Assembly (NCBI GenBank): GCA_001464475.1
Contig: LNDX01000014.1
Span: forward strand, 1 to 64,000
Source: Flavobacteriaceae bacterium Ga0077528
GTDB lineage: Bacteria > Bacteroidota > Bacteroidia > Flavobacteriales > Flavobacteriaceae
Length of the DNA: 64,000 nt
Direction: 5' to 3'
Below are positions 15,487 through 24,131 of this stretch, piece by piece. Made by a program: the position numbers and the translations under genes. Positions within the stretch are counted from its first letter, which is position 1, and every line of letters begins with the position of its first letter. Under the pieces are notes generated by a model. That model had not been told where the DNA came from, made no database searches, and saw only the letters and a list, made by a program, of their open reading frames with translations.

Positions 15487-16935
15487 ATGTCAGAAGTAAA
15501 ACACGAATTAAAACGTTCCTTAGGATTAATTGATGCCACAAGTATTGTTGCAGGTTCCATGATTGGATCTGGAATATTTATAGTTACAACACAAATGGCA
15601 AAAGATGTAGGTTCGGCTGCATGGATTTTGGTGATTTGGTTAGTTACTGGTTTGCTTACAATGAGTGCTGCATTGAGTTATGGCGAATTAGCAGGAATGA
15701 TGCCAAATGCTGGCGGACAATTTGTGTACATCCAACGTGCTTATGGTAAATTAGCATCATTTCTATATGGTTGGACAGTTTTTACGGTTATTCAAACTGG
15801 CGTAATTGCCGCTGTTGCAGTTGCTTTTGCCAAGTATTCGGCAGTATTTTTCCCAGTTTTAGATACCGAACTTATAAAAATTGGAGATAGTTTCGTTTTT
15901 ACCAATAAGCAAATTTTAGCCATGGCTAGTATATTATTATTAACTTACATAAATACTAGAGGAGTTAAAACAGGTAAATCAATTCAATTATTTTTTACAT
16001 CAACCAAATTGATTGCGCTTTTTGCATTAATTATTTTAGGATTGTATGTTGGACTAAAAACAGATGTTTTATCTAACAATTTTGCCAATATGTGGGATGC
16101 CTCAAAAACCATAGTAAATCCAGACGGAAGTATTACTGTAACAAAATTAGTCGGAATAGGTTTAATTGGAGCAATGGGTGCAACAATTATAAATTCACTT
16201 TTTTCAAGTGATGCCTGGAATAATGTTACTTTTATTGCTGGCGAAATAAAAGACCCTAAAAAGAACATTCCACGAAGTTTGTTTTTAGGAACTTTAATTG
16301 TAACTATCATTTATATTTTAGCTAATGTAGCTTATTTGGCTTTACTTCCAATGCAAGGAACTCCCAATTCAGGAAGTGTTTTAGGAAACGGAATTATGTT
16401 TGCCAGCGAAGATAGAGTAGGAACTGCTGCAGCCAATATGATTATGGGAAATATTGGTGTTTTTGTGATGGCTGGATTGATTATGATTTCAACTTTTGGA
16501 TGTAATTCAGGCTTAATATTATCTGGAGGAAGATTGTTTTATGCTATGGCAAAAGACAACTTGTTTTTTAAAGCAGCAGGTGATTTAAACGATAAAGATG
16601 TTCCAGCAAGAGCGCTTTGGTTACAATGTTTATGGGCTTGTATACTTTGTATTTCTGGTAAATATGGTGATTTACTTACTTATGCCACATTTGCATCACT
16701 TTTGTTTTATATACTAACTATCTATGGAATTTTTATTTTAAGAAAAAAAGAACCTAATGCTGAGCGTCCTTATAAAGCATTTGGTTATCCTGTTATTCCA
16801 ATTTTGTATATTGTAGTTACTACTTTGATTTGTATCTCTTTATTGATTTATGATACTAAAAGTACTGGTTTAGGACTTTTTATCGTGGCATTAGGAATAC
16901 CAGTATATTATTTATTTTTGAATAAAAAAGAGTAA
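15487..16935 (+). CDS. APC superfamily amino acid permease
   Basis: 482 aa inner-membrane transporter with about 12 hydrophobic segments. The N-terminus shows the APC substrate motif in TM1 (GSMIGSGIF, about residues 21-29), and GELAGMMPNAGGQFVY near 68-85 is the family's conserved loop. TM6 region includes INSLFSSDAWNNVTFIAGEIKDP near 235-255, the usual ExxxP pattern. Substrate not predictable; amino acid uptake or exchange is most likely. The ABM-like gene follows after 1 bp, so they are co-transcribed. Confidence 0.88.
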   Translation: MSEVKHELKRSLGLIDATSIVAGSMIGSGIFIVTTQMAKDVGSAAWILVIWLVTGLLTMSAALSYGELAGMMPNAGGQFVYIQRAYGKLASFLYGWTVFTVIQTGVIAAVAVAFAKYSAVFFPVLDTELIKIGDSFVFTNKQILAMASILLLTYINTRGVKTGKSIQLFFTSTKLIALFALIILGLYVGLKTDVLSNNFANMWDASKTIVNPDGSITVTKLVGIGLIGAMGATIINSLFSSDAWNNVTFIAGEIKDPKKNIPRSLFLGTLIVTIIYILANVAYLALLPMQGTPNSGSVLGNGIMFASEDRVGTAAANMIMGNIGVFVMAGLIMISTFGCNSGLILSGGRLFYAMAKDNLFFKAAGDLNDKDVPARALWLQCLWACILCISGKYGDLLTYATFASLLFYILTIYGIFILRKKEPNAERPYKAFGYPVIPILYIVVTTLICISLLIYDTKSTGLGLFIVALGIPVYYLFLNKKE

Positions 16936-16936
16936 A

Positions 16937-17239
16937 ATGGAATTACCTTATTATGCTGTGATTTTTACTTCAAAAAGAACAGAAATTGACGAAAATTATT
17001 CTGAAATGGCTACCAAATTGGTTGAATTAGCTCAATTGCAAGAAGGATTTCTTGGTATTGAATCTGCTAGAAATGAGATTGGTATTACAGTTTCTTATTG
17101 GAAAACGCTAGAAAATATTAAGAATTGGAAACAAAATTTAGACCATCTTGATGCCCAAAAATTAGGCGTTTCAAAATGGTATGAAAATTATACAGTAAGA
17201 ATAGCTTTGGTTGAAAAAGAATATAGTTTTGAAAAATAA
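16937..17239 (+). CDS. ABM-fold (dimeric alpha/beta barrel) protein
   Basis: 100 aa. The pattern YYAVIFTSKRTE, MATKLVELAQLQEGFLGIESAR, GITVSYWKTLENIKNWKQN and KWYENYTVRIALVEKEYSF matches the antibiotic-biosynthesis-monooxygenase family (YgiN-like, ferredoxin-like barrel). These act as small oxygenases, quinol or heme binding proteins, or have no known reaction; no specific catalytic residue can be pinned here. It begins 1 bp after the permease stop and ends 2 bp before the stop of the convergent Fnr-like gene, so no separate terminator exists. Confidence 0.8.
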   Translation: MELPYYAVIFTSKRTEIDENYSEMATKLVELAQLQEGFLGIESARNEIGITVSYWKTLENIKNWKQNLDHLDAQKLGVSKWYENYTVRIALVEKEYSFEK

Positions 17240-17241
17240 AC

Positions 17242-17925
17242 TTATTCAGACATTCTTTTCAACTTATTTCTGTCAACAATAGCGATTTTTTTACCAATTA
17301 ATTCAATCAATCCAGTTTTGTTGAATTCAGAAAGTAATCTAATGCAACTTTCTGTTGCAGTTCCAATCATTCCTGCAAGTTCTTCTCTTGATAATTGAAT
17401 GTGAAGTGTACCATCTTCATTTTTCCCAAAAGTATCTTCAAGATGAAGTAAAGTTTCCGCTAACCGTTCTTTTACACTTTTTTGTGCTAAAGAAACCATG
17501 TGATCATCGGCATCTTTCAAGTCACCACAAATGGTTTTCATAACGTTCATAGAAAATTGATTGTTTTCATTGAAGAATTCCATAATTTCCTTTTTTGGTA
17601 TAAAGCATACTTCCATATCTTCAAGTGCAACAGCACTTAAATTAGTAGGTTCTTCACTTATTAAGGAACGTTGACCCAACAATTCGCCAGGTTTTACCAA
17701 TTTTACAATTTGGTCTTTACCATTTGCACTAAGCTTTGTAAGCTTGCAAACACCATCTTTAATACAGAAAATACCATTAGTAGTTTCTCCTTCTTCAAAA
17801 ATCGGTTCTCCTTTTTTAATAATGTAAGAGGTCTTACATTCTGCCATTTTAAGAAGTTCTTCTTTATTTAATGCCTTAAGCGAGCTAAATTGTCTAACGA
17901 TGCACTGTTCACATTTACTACTCAT
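17242..17925 (-). CDS. Crp/Fnr family transcriptional regulator, probably O2-responsive
   Basis: 227 aa. Cyclic-nucleotide-binding-like barrel (about 20-130), a dimer helix, then a winged HTH near 165-215 with LSREELAGMIGTATESCIRL. In the recognition helix the Glu and Arg of the E..SR motif of FNR are kept (E-S-C-I-R), the Ser is Ile. Cys residues at 5, 8 and 30 plus one near 132 could hold an iron-sulfur cluster as in FNR, though spacing differs from E. coli FNR (C20-x2-C23-x5-C29, C122). It is divergent from the copper ATPase and next to the cbb3 genes. A palindrome between the two genes is likely its own operator. Confidence 0.85.
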   Translation of the reverse strand: MSSKCEQCIVRQFSSLKALNKEELLKMAECKTSYIIKKGEPIFEEGETTNGIFCIKDGVCKLTKLSANGKDQIVKLVKPGELLGQRSLISEEPTNLSAVALEDMEVCFIPKKEIMEFFNENNQFSMNVMKTICGDLKDADDHMVSLAQKSVKERLAETLLHLEDTFGKNEDGTLHIQLSREELAGMIGTATESCIRLLSEFNKTGLIELIGKKIAIVDRNKLKRMSE

Positions 17926-17947
17926 GGGAGATGTTTTAATTGGTTTA

Positions 17948-17955
17948 CAAAATTA
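17948..17955 (-). promoter_or_regulatory. -7 box TAATTTTG of the Crp/Fnr gene
   Basis: Perfect on the minus strand, 22 nt before the ATG at 17925. The palindrome at 17965-17978 is centred only 20 bp upstream, over the -33 area, which suits repression. Confidence 0.5.
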
Positions 17956-17964
17956 CAAATTTGT

Positions 17965-17978
17965 ATGACAAATATCAT
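17965..17978. promoter_or_regulatory. Fnr-type operator 1, ATGACAAATATCAT
   Basis: Palindrome of form ATGAY-N4-RTCAT (flanking T and A extend it) in the divergent region between the Crp/Fnr gene and the copper ATPase. Its centre (17971.5) is 33 bp from the centre of the ATPase -7 box GACTTTTG (18001-18008), the position for class II activation near -41.5. Confidence 0.7.
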
Positions 17979-18031
17979 ATTTTAATTCTCTTTTATGTGT
18001 GACTTTTGTTACAGGTAAAATGAGCAAATTT

Positions 18032-20407
18032 ATGGACACAAAAAATTGTTTCCATTGTGGTAATGAAATTATAAAAAAAGACGAAGTTCTATTTGATGAA
18101 AAAAGTTTCTGTTGTAATGGTTGTAAGACTGTTTACGAGATTTTTAGTCACAATGATATGTCTTGTTATTATGATTTTCAAGCATCTCCTGGTGCGACGC
18201 CACTGGATATTAAAGGTAAATATGATTTTTTAGACAATGAAGAAATTGTTAATAAACTTCTCGAGTTTCAAGAGGATGCAACCGCTATTGTTTCACTCTA
18301 CATTCCTCATATACACTGTAGTTCGTGTATTTGGATTTTGGAAAATCTACAAAAGCTTCAATCAGGAATAAGTACTTCGCAAGTTAATTTTGGTGAAAAG
18401 AAAGTTAGAATTAATTTCAATTCTGATAAAACTTCGCTAAAGCAAATTGTAGAAATGTTGAGTTCTATTGGATATGAGCCATACATTTCGTTAGAAAATT
18501 TTGATGAAGGAAAAAAGAAAGTAGATCGAACCTTAATCTATAAAATAGGAGTAGCATTTTTCTGTTTCGGAAATATCATGCTACTATCCTTTCCCGAATA
18601 TTTTGAAGTAGAAGAATTTTGGATTAATCAATACCGTGGATTTTTCCGATGGTTGATTTTTGCACTTTCACTTCCAACATTCATTTATTCTGCAAGCGGA
18701 TATTATGTTTCGGCTTGGAAAAGTATAAAATCAGGACTTTTAAATATCGATATTCCTATTGCTTTGGGAATTGTAGTGATGTTTATTCGAAGTACTGTCG
18801 ATATTGTTTTTGATTACGGACAAGGTTTCTTCGATAGTATGTGTGGCTTGATTTTCTTCATGTTACTTGGAAAATTATTTCAGATAAAAACTTATGATTT
18901 TCTTTCTTTTGAACGTGATTATAAATCCTATTTTCCAATCGCGGTTACTAGAGTTGCATCCGATGGTAGCGAAGAATCGGTTCAAGTTTATGATATTATA
19001 AAAGGTGACAGATTATTAATCCGAAATCAAGAATTACTTCCAGTTGACGGAATTTTAATTTCACCAAAAGCATCTATCGATTATAGTTTTGTGACAGGTG
19101 AAGCAGTTGCCATTGAAAAAAAATCAGGCGATAAAGTTTTTGCAGGAGGAAAGCAGTTAGGAAAAGTAATAGAAATGGAGGTACTTTTTTCTGTATCCAA
19201 TAGTTATTTGACTCAATTATGGAGCAATGATGTTTTTCAGAAAAGAGTCGAGCAACAACATAAAACTATTACCGATAAAATTAGTCGCTATTTCACACCT
19301 GCTTTGTTAGGGTTGTCTATTGTGTCCTTTTTATATTGGGTTTTTATTGATGTTACCACAGCTTTTAATGTCTTTACAGCTATTCTAATTGTAGCTTGTC
19401 CATGTGCTTTAGCTTTAACAGCACCTTTCACAATGGGAAATGTTTTACGAATTCTTGGAAACAGAAAATTTTACTTAAAAAATGCATTAGTAGTAGAACA
19501 ATTAGCTAAAGTTGATAGTATAGTTTTTGACAAAACAGGAACCATCACAACCAACGAAAAAACAGCAATTACCTACGAAGGTTCTGAATTGAATTCCGCA
19601 GAATTGAGATTGTTAAAAAACGTTTTGCGAGGTTCTAATCATCCATTGAGCAGAAGATTATACGATTTTATTCCCAATCAAGAAAAGTTAGATACAACAA
19701 ATTTCGAAGAAATAATCGGAAAAGGAATTTTTGCCGAAATTGAAGGAGTTAAAGTAAAATTAGGATCATCTCAGTTCTTAAAAACCATGACAGAAAATAC
19801 ACATAAAAAAACCAAAGTGCATGTTGAGTTTAATGGAGTTTATAAAGGAAGTTATGTCTTTAATAATCAATATAGAGAAGGGTTAGAGTTGTTGTTTGAA
19901 AAATTATCTAAAAAATACAATCTAATAGTTTTATCAGGAGATAATGATGGTGAGCGTAAAATTTTAGAAAAAATGTTGCCATCTAATACCTCTTTAGTTT
20001 TCAATCAAAAGCCTGAACAAAAATTACAATACATAGAAAGTTTACAAAAAGAAGGTAAAAATGTAATGATGATAGGAGATGGACTAAATGATGCCGGAGC
20101 TTTAGCACAAAGTAACGTTGGAATTTCAATTTCAGAAAAGGTAAATGTCTTTTCACCAGCTTGTGACGGAATTTTAGACGCATCCCAGTTCGATAAAATA
20201 GCTTTTTTTATGAATTATTCTAAAAATGCTATGAAGACAATTTACATGAGTTTTGGTTTGTCTTTATTGTATAATGCTGTAGGATTGAGTTATGCAGTTT
20301 CAGGAAATCTGTCTCCAATTATTGCGGCTATTATTATGCCATTGAGCACAATAACTATTGTGAGTTTTGTTACAATAATGACCAATATATATGCAAGAAA
20401 AAGATAA
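18032..20407 (+). CDS. ccoI: CcoI-type copper-translocating P1B ATPase
   Basis: 791 aa from the ATG at 18032 (MDTKNCFHCGNEI); ATG 18020 is also possible. It pumps Cu out of the cytoplasm to metallate the cbb3 oxidase. Order: Cys-rich N-terminal domain (NCFHC, SFCCNGCKTVYE), HMA domain with C96-S-S-C99, eight membrane segments, the CPC ion-binding motif (C456-P-C458), phosphorylated D500 in DKTGT, and GDGLNDAGAL near 690. The extra N-terminal Cys domain and operon position favour the FixI/CcoI (CopA2) group rather than a housekeeping CopA. It is preceded by a Fnr-type operator and followed by ccoS 117 bp later. Confidence 0.9.
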   Translation: MDTKNCFHCGNEIIKKDEVLFDEKSFCCNGCKTVYEIFSHNDMSCYYDFQASPGATPLDIKGKYDFLDNEEIVNKLLEFQEDATAIVSLYIPHIHCSSCIWILENLQKLQSGISTSQVNFGEKKVRINFNSDKTSLKQIVEMLSSIGYEPYISLENFDEGKKKVDRTLIYKIGVAFFCFGNIMLLSFPEYFEVEEFWINQYRGFFRWLIFALSLPTFIYSASGYYVSAWKSIKSGLLNIDIPIALGIVVMFIRSTVDIVFDYGQGFFDSMCGLIFFMLLGKLFQIKTYDFLSFERDYKSYFPIAVTRVASDGSEESVQVYDIIKGDRLLIRNQELLPVDGILISPKASIDYSFVTGEAVAIEKKSGDKVFAGGKQLGKVIEMEVLFSVSNSYLTQLWSNDVFQKRVEQQHKTITDKISRYFTPALLGLSIVSFLYWVFIDVTTAFNVFTAILIVACPCALALTAPFTMGNVLRILGNRKFYLKNALVVEQLAKVDSIVFDKTGTITTNEKTAITYEGSELNSAELRLLKNVLRGSNHPLSRRLYDFIPNQEKLDTTNFEEIIGKGIFAEIEGVKVKLGSSQFLKTMTENTHKKTKVHVEFNGVYKGSYVFNNQYREGLELLFEKLSKKYNLIVLSGDNDGERKILEKMLPSNTSLVFNQKPEQKLQYIESLQKEGKNVMMIGDGLNDAGALAQSNVGISISEKVNVFSPACDGILDASQFDKIAFFMNYSKNAMKTIYMSFGLSLLYNAVGLSYAVSGNLSPIIAAIIMPLSTITIVSFVTIMTNIYARKR

Positions 20408-20462
20408 TTATATATAACTTTTGAGTATCGAAAGTCAATATTTTTAATGTAATAATTCAAGT

Positions 20463-20476
20463 ATGATAAATATCAT
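20463..20476. promoter_or_regulatory. Fnr-type operator 2, ATGATAAATATCAT
   Basis: ATGAT-N4-ATCAT palindrome, centre 20469.5, upstream of ccoS. The perfect -7 box TAATTTTG lies at 20499-20506 (centre 20502.5), again exactly 33 bp away. Confidence 0.75.
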
Positions 20477-20498
20477 ATTTTATAAATAAAGGGTAAAG

Positions 20499-20506
20499 TA
20501 ATTTTG
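20499..20506 (+). promoter_or_regulatory. -7 box TAATTTTG of the ccoS-ccoNO operon
   Basis: Perfect TAnnTTTG, 18 nt before the ccoS ATG (20525), paired with the operator at 20463-20476. Confidence 0.65.
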
Positions 20507-20524
20507 TTAACACAAATTTAAGGT

Positions 20525-20719
20525 ATGAGTGTCATTTACATGTTAATCACAATTAGTATAATCGTAGCTATTTTCTTTTTATATGCTTTTATAAGAGCTG
20601 TAAAAAGTGGTCAATACGATGACGATTATACACCATCAGTCAGAATGCTTTTTGACGATGAACTTCGCAAAGAAACTAACAAAAATCAAATACAAATAAC
20701 AGAAGAAAAACAATTATAA
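20525..20719 (+). CDS. ccoS: cbb3 oxidase maturation protein CcoS
   Basis: 64 aa with one N-terminal membrane segment (MSVIYMLITISIIVAIFFLYAF) then a short acidic soluble part (QYDDDYTPSVRMLFDD). The DD..TPS..ML pattern is the CcoS hallmark. CcoS is needed for cofactor insertion (heme and CuB) into CcoN. It directly precedes ccoNO by 2 bp and is the first gene of the transcript starting at the operator-linked promoter. Confidence 0.9.
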   Translation: MSVIYMLITISIIVAIFFLYAFIRAVKSGQYDDDYTPSVRMLFDDELRKETNKNQIQITEEKQL

Positions 20720-20721
20720 TT

Positions 20722-22905
20722 ATGGACAAACAACAATTTTATTACGACAACAAAATTGTAAGAAACTTCATTTATGCCAGCATCGTTTTCGGTGTGGTTG
20801 GTATGTTGGTTGGATTAATATTAGCATTTATGTTTTTATTTCCAAACGTAACCAGTGGGATTTCTTTTTTAAGTTTTGGTAGACTTAGACCATTACACAC
20901 TAATGCAGTAATCTTTGCTTTTGTGGGTAATGCAATGTTTGCAGGAGTTTATTACTCAATGCAACGATTGTTAAAAGCTAGAATGTTTAGTGACTTTTTG
21001 AGTAAACTTCATTTTTGGGGTTGGCAATTAATCATTGTTTCTGCTGCAATCACTTTACCATTAGGTTACACAACTTCAAAAGAATATGCTGAGTTAGAAT
21101 GGCCAATTGATATCGCCATAGCATTAATTTGGGTTGTATTTGGTATCAACATGATTGGAACTATTATTAAAAGAAGAGAAAGACATATTTACGTAGCGAT
21201 TTGGTTCTACATTGCGACTTTTGTTACGGTTGCTGTTCTTCATATCTTTAATAGTTTAGAATTACCTGTTTCTGGATTAAAATCTTACTCAGTATACGCT
21301 GGTGTTCAAGATGCTTTGGTACAATGGTGGTACGGACATAATGCAGTTGCTTTTTTCTTAACTACTCCTTTCTTAGGAATGATGTATTATTTTGTTCCTA
21401 AAGCTGCAAATCGTCCTGTATATTCATATAGATTATCTATTATTCACTTTTGGTCATTAATCTTTATTTACATTTGGGCTGGACCTCACCATTTATTATA
21501 TTCTGCACTGCCAGATTGGGCACAGAATTTAGGAGTTGTATTCTCTATAATGTTAATTACTCCATCTTGGGGTGGTATGATTAATGGTTTATTAACTTTA
21601 AGAGGTGTTTGGGATAAAGTAAGAACCGATTCTGTGTTGAAATTTTATGTAGTTGCAATTACAGGTTATGGTATGGCAACTTTTGAAGGGCCAATGTTAT
21701 CTCTTAAAAATGTTAATGCTATTGCTCACTTTACAGATTGGATTATTGCTCACGTTCACGTAGGAGCTTTAGCTTGGAACGGTTTCTTATCTTTTGGTAT
21801 GATATATTGGTTAATACCTCGTATTACTAAAACAAAATTATACTCAGAAAAATTAGCAAACTTCCATTTCTGGATAGGTACTTTAGGTATTATTTTATAT
21901 GCTCTTCCAATGTACGTTGCAGGATTTACTCAAGCTTCTATGTGGAAACAATTTGATGCACAAGGTGCTAAATTAGAATATGGTAACTTCTTAGAAACTG
22001 TTACTCAAATTATGCCAATGTATTGGATGAGAGCAATCGGAGGAACTTTATATCTTGCTGGAGTGATTGTATTAGTTTACAATATTATTAAAACAGTAAA
22101 ACAAGGTTCTGCTGTAGAAGATGATGCTGCAGAAGCAGTAGCGCTATCAACTATTAGTCCTAATAGATTAAAAGGTGAAAAATGGCATGCATGGTTAGAA
22201 AGAAAACCAGTTCAATTCATGCTTTATACTACAGTTGCTATTTTAATTGGTGGTGCTGTTCAAATTTTACCAACAATTTTAGTAAAATCTAATATCCCAA
22301 CAATTGCTGCAGTTAAACCTTATACACCTCTTGAATTACAAGGAAGAGATTTATATATCAGAGAAGGATGTGTAAGTTGTCACTCTCAATTAATTAGACC
22401 TTTCCGTTCAGAAGTTGAACGTTATGGAGACTATTCTAAATCAGGAGAATTTGTTTATGATCATCCATTCTTATGGGGTTCTAAGCGTACTGGACCAGAT
22501 TTAGCAAGAGAAGGCGTGAAACGTAACAACCCATTTGTAGGAGGTAGAGATAATGTTTGGCATTTCAATCACATGTATGACCCACAAAGTATTTCATCTG
22601 GTTCAATTATGCCAAGTTACCAATGGTTAATTCATGACAAACTTGATAATTCACTTATTCAAAGTAAAATGAAAGCAATGGTAACACTAGGTGTTCCATA
22701 CACTGACCAAGAAATTGCTGATGCTATGAAGAGTATTGACAAACAATCTACTGAGATTGAAACAACATTGCTTACTAATAATGAAATTAAAAAATCTTTT
22801 GGAAATGAAACTGCTGTTCCATTGAAAAATAGAGAGATTGTAGCACTTATAGCCTATCTACAAAGATTAGGTACAGATACTTACGTTAAAGATAAAAAAG
22901 AATAG
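20722..22905 (+). CDS. ccoN: Fused cbb3 cytochrome c oxidase subunits I and II (CcoNO)
   Basis: 727 aa. Residues 1-475 are CcoN with 12 membrane helices: heme and CuB ligands in LHTNAVIFAFVGN, WWYGHNAVAFF, WAGPHHLLYSALPDW (with the conserved Tyr region) and HFTDWIIAHVHVGAL. After a linker and one TM (FMLYTTVAILIGGAVQILP) comes CcoO, with the heme c site C550-V-S-C553-H554 and SQLIRPFRSEVERYGDYSK. The complex reduces O2 at high affinity and pumps protons. Separate genes are usual in Proteobacteria; the fusion is known from Bacteroidetes. No frameshift is seen at the junction. Operon: ccoS-ccoNO-ccoQ-ccoP. Confidence 0.95.
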   Translation: MDKQQFYYDNKIVRNFIYASIVFGVVGMLVGLILAFMFLFPNVTSGISFLSFGRLRPLHTNAVIFAFVGNAMFAGVYYSMQRLLKARMFSDFLSKLHFWGWQLIIVSAAITLPLGYTTSKEYAELEWPIDIAIALIWVVFGINMIGTIIKRRERHIYVAIWFYIATFVTVAVLHIFNSLELPVSGLKSYSVYAGVQDALVQWWYGHNAVAFFLTTPFLGMMYYFVPKAANRPVYSYRLSIIHFWSLIFIYIWAGPHHLLYSALPDWAQNLGVVFSIMLITPSWGGMINGLLTLRGVWDKVRTDSVLKFYVVAITGYGMATFEGPMLSLKNVNAIAHFTDWIIAHVHVGALAWNGFLSFGMIYWLIPRITKTKLYSEKLANFHFWIGTLGIILYALPMYVAGFTQASMWKQFDAQGAKLEYGNFLETVTQIMPMYWMRAIGGTLYLAGVIVLVYNIIKTVKQGSAVEDDAAEAVALSTISPNRLKGEKWHAWLERKPVQFMLYTTVAILIGGAVQILPTILVKSNIPTIAAVKPYTPLELQGRDLYIREGCVSCHSQLIRPFRSEVERYGDYSKSGEFVYDHPFLWGSKRTGPDLAREGVKRNNPFVGGRDNVWHFNHMYDPQSISSGSIMPSYQWLIHDKLDNSLIQSKMKAMVTLGVPYTDQEIADAMKSIDKQSTEIETTLLTNNEIKKSFGNETAVPLKNREIVALIAYLQRLGTDTYVKDKKE

Positions 22906-22907
22906 TT

Positions 22908-23075
22908 ATGTTGAAATTTGTAAAACACAATTTAGAAACTATTGATGGTGTTGCAATATACCCAATAATATCACTAACTATATTCTTTACTGCTTTTGTA
23001 TTGTTCACAGTTTGGGCTATGACTTACAGCAAGGATACTATAAAAGAAATTAGTGATCTTCCGTTAAACGACTAA
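22908..23075 (+). CDS. ccoQ: Small cbb3 subunit CcoQ/FixQ-like
   Basis: 55 codons from the ATG at 22908, 2 bp after ccoNO, stop TAA at 23073. The peptide begins MLKFVKHNLETIDGVAIYP, has one membrane helix of about 22 residues (ISLTIFFTAFVLFTVWAMTY) and a short polar tail. Size, topology and position between ccoNO and ccoP fit CcoQ, which stabilises the oxidase. It is below the length most gene finders report. Confidence 0.85.
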   Translation: MLKFVKHNLETIDGVAIYPIISLTIFFTAFVLFTVWAMTYSKDTIKEISDLPLND

Positions 23076-23103
23076 TTTAATTACACATTTAAAAAGTAAA
23101 AAA

Positions 23104-24051
23104 ATGAAAAAATTATTTCCATCATATGTAAGAGTTCCAGTGATTTTTGCCATCGTTATGATTGCAATGGAATATTTTATAGACTCAGGAGACCAGCCAG
23201 CTTTCATAAAGTATCCTATGCTATCTTTATTTCTTGCTGTATTCCTGTTCTTGTTAGTAGCCATAGAAATTGTGGTTAGTGCTGTAGATAAAGTTACTTA
23301 TCATTTGTTGACTGATGATCAGAAAAAACAATTAGAAGAAGCACAATCAATTCCATTTACTGAAAGTAAATTCTATCAAGGAATCATGAATAAATTTACT
23401 CGTTCTAAAGATATCGAGCAAGAATCTGATATATTGTTAGATCATGATTACGATGGAATTCGCGAACTTGATAACGTGCTTCCACCATGGTGGGTAAATT
23501 TATTTTATGCAACCATAATTTTTGGACTAGTTTATATTGTTAGATTCCATGTGGTTAATGATTATACTCAGGCAGAAGAATTTGATCAAGAAGTAGCATT
23601 AGCCAATATTGAAATAGAAAAAAATAAAGCCGCAAATCCTGTTGAAGAAGTTACAGTAGATAAAGTTACTTTATTAACAGATGCAGAGAGTTTAGCAAAA
23701 GGAAAAGAAATTTTTGTTAACGCTTGTGCTGCTTGCCATAAAGCAGATGGAGGAGGAGTAGTTGGTCCAAACCTAACTGACGAATTCTGGATTAATGGTG
23801 GCGGTATTAAAAATGTATTTAAACTGATTGCAGAAGGTAGTAAAAACAATCCAACAATGGTTGGTTGGGCTAAAACACTTGGAACCAAAGAAGTTCAAAA
23901 AGTTTCAAGTTACGTTATTAGTTTACAAGGAACTAAACCAGCAGGTGCAAAACCAGCTGAAGGAGAAAAATGGGTTGAAGAAGCTGCTCCAAAAACTGAT
24001 GCACCAGCAACAGCTGCAACAGATACAACTAATGTTGCAACAACAAAATAA
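23104..24051 (+). CDS. ccoP: cbb3 oxidase subunit III (CcoP), one heme c
   Basis: 315 aa. Two N-terminal membrane helices (YVRVPVIFAIVMIAMEYF and YPMLSLFLAVFLFLLVAI), then the conserved LPPWWVNLFYATIIFGLVY anchor near 130-148, then a cytochrome c domain with one heme site, C208-A-A-C211-H212, and a likely Met ligand in NPTMVGWAKTLG. CcoP in Proteobacteria carries two heme c groups; only one CxxCH is present here. The tail from 275 on is Ala/Thr/Pro rich. It delivers electrons to CcoO/CcoN in the periplasm. Confidence 0.92.
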   Translation: MKKLFPSYVRVPVIFAIVMIAMEYFIDSGDQPAFIKYPMLSLFLAVFLFLLVAIEIVVSAVDKVTYHLLTDDQKKQLEEAQSIPFTESKFYQGIMNKFTRSKDIEQESDILLDHDYDGIRELDNVLPPWWVNLFYATIIFGLVYIVRFHVVNDYTQAEEFDQEVALANIEIEKNKAANPVEEVTVDKVTLLTDAESLAKGKEIFVNACAACHKADGGGVVGPNLTDEFWINGGGIKNVFKLIAEGSKNNPTMVGWAKTLGTKEVQKVSSYVISLQGTKPAGAKPAEGEKWVEEAAPKTDAPATAATDTTNVATTK

Positions 24052-24060
24052 TGTATTTAA

Positions 24061-24093
24061 TGAAAGGTTTTAAGTTAAGCTTAAAACCTTTCA
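24061..24093 (+). other. Strong intra-operon stem-loop without T-tract
   Basis: Perfect 14-bp stem, 24061-24074 / 24080-24093, 5-nt loop, between ccoP and ccoG. There is no T-run after it, so it may protect the 3' end of the oxidase mRNA or act as a weak attenuator rather than a full terminator. Confidence 0.7.
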
Positions 24094-24131
24094 AAATTAT
24101 ACGAGCTTTAAATTCGTAAAAAATAAAAAAA

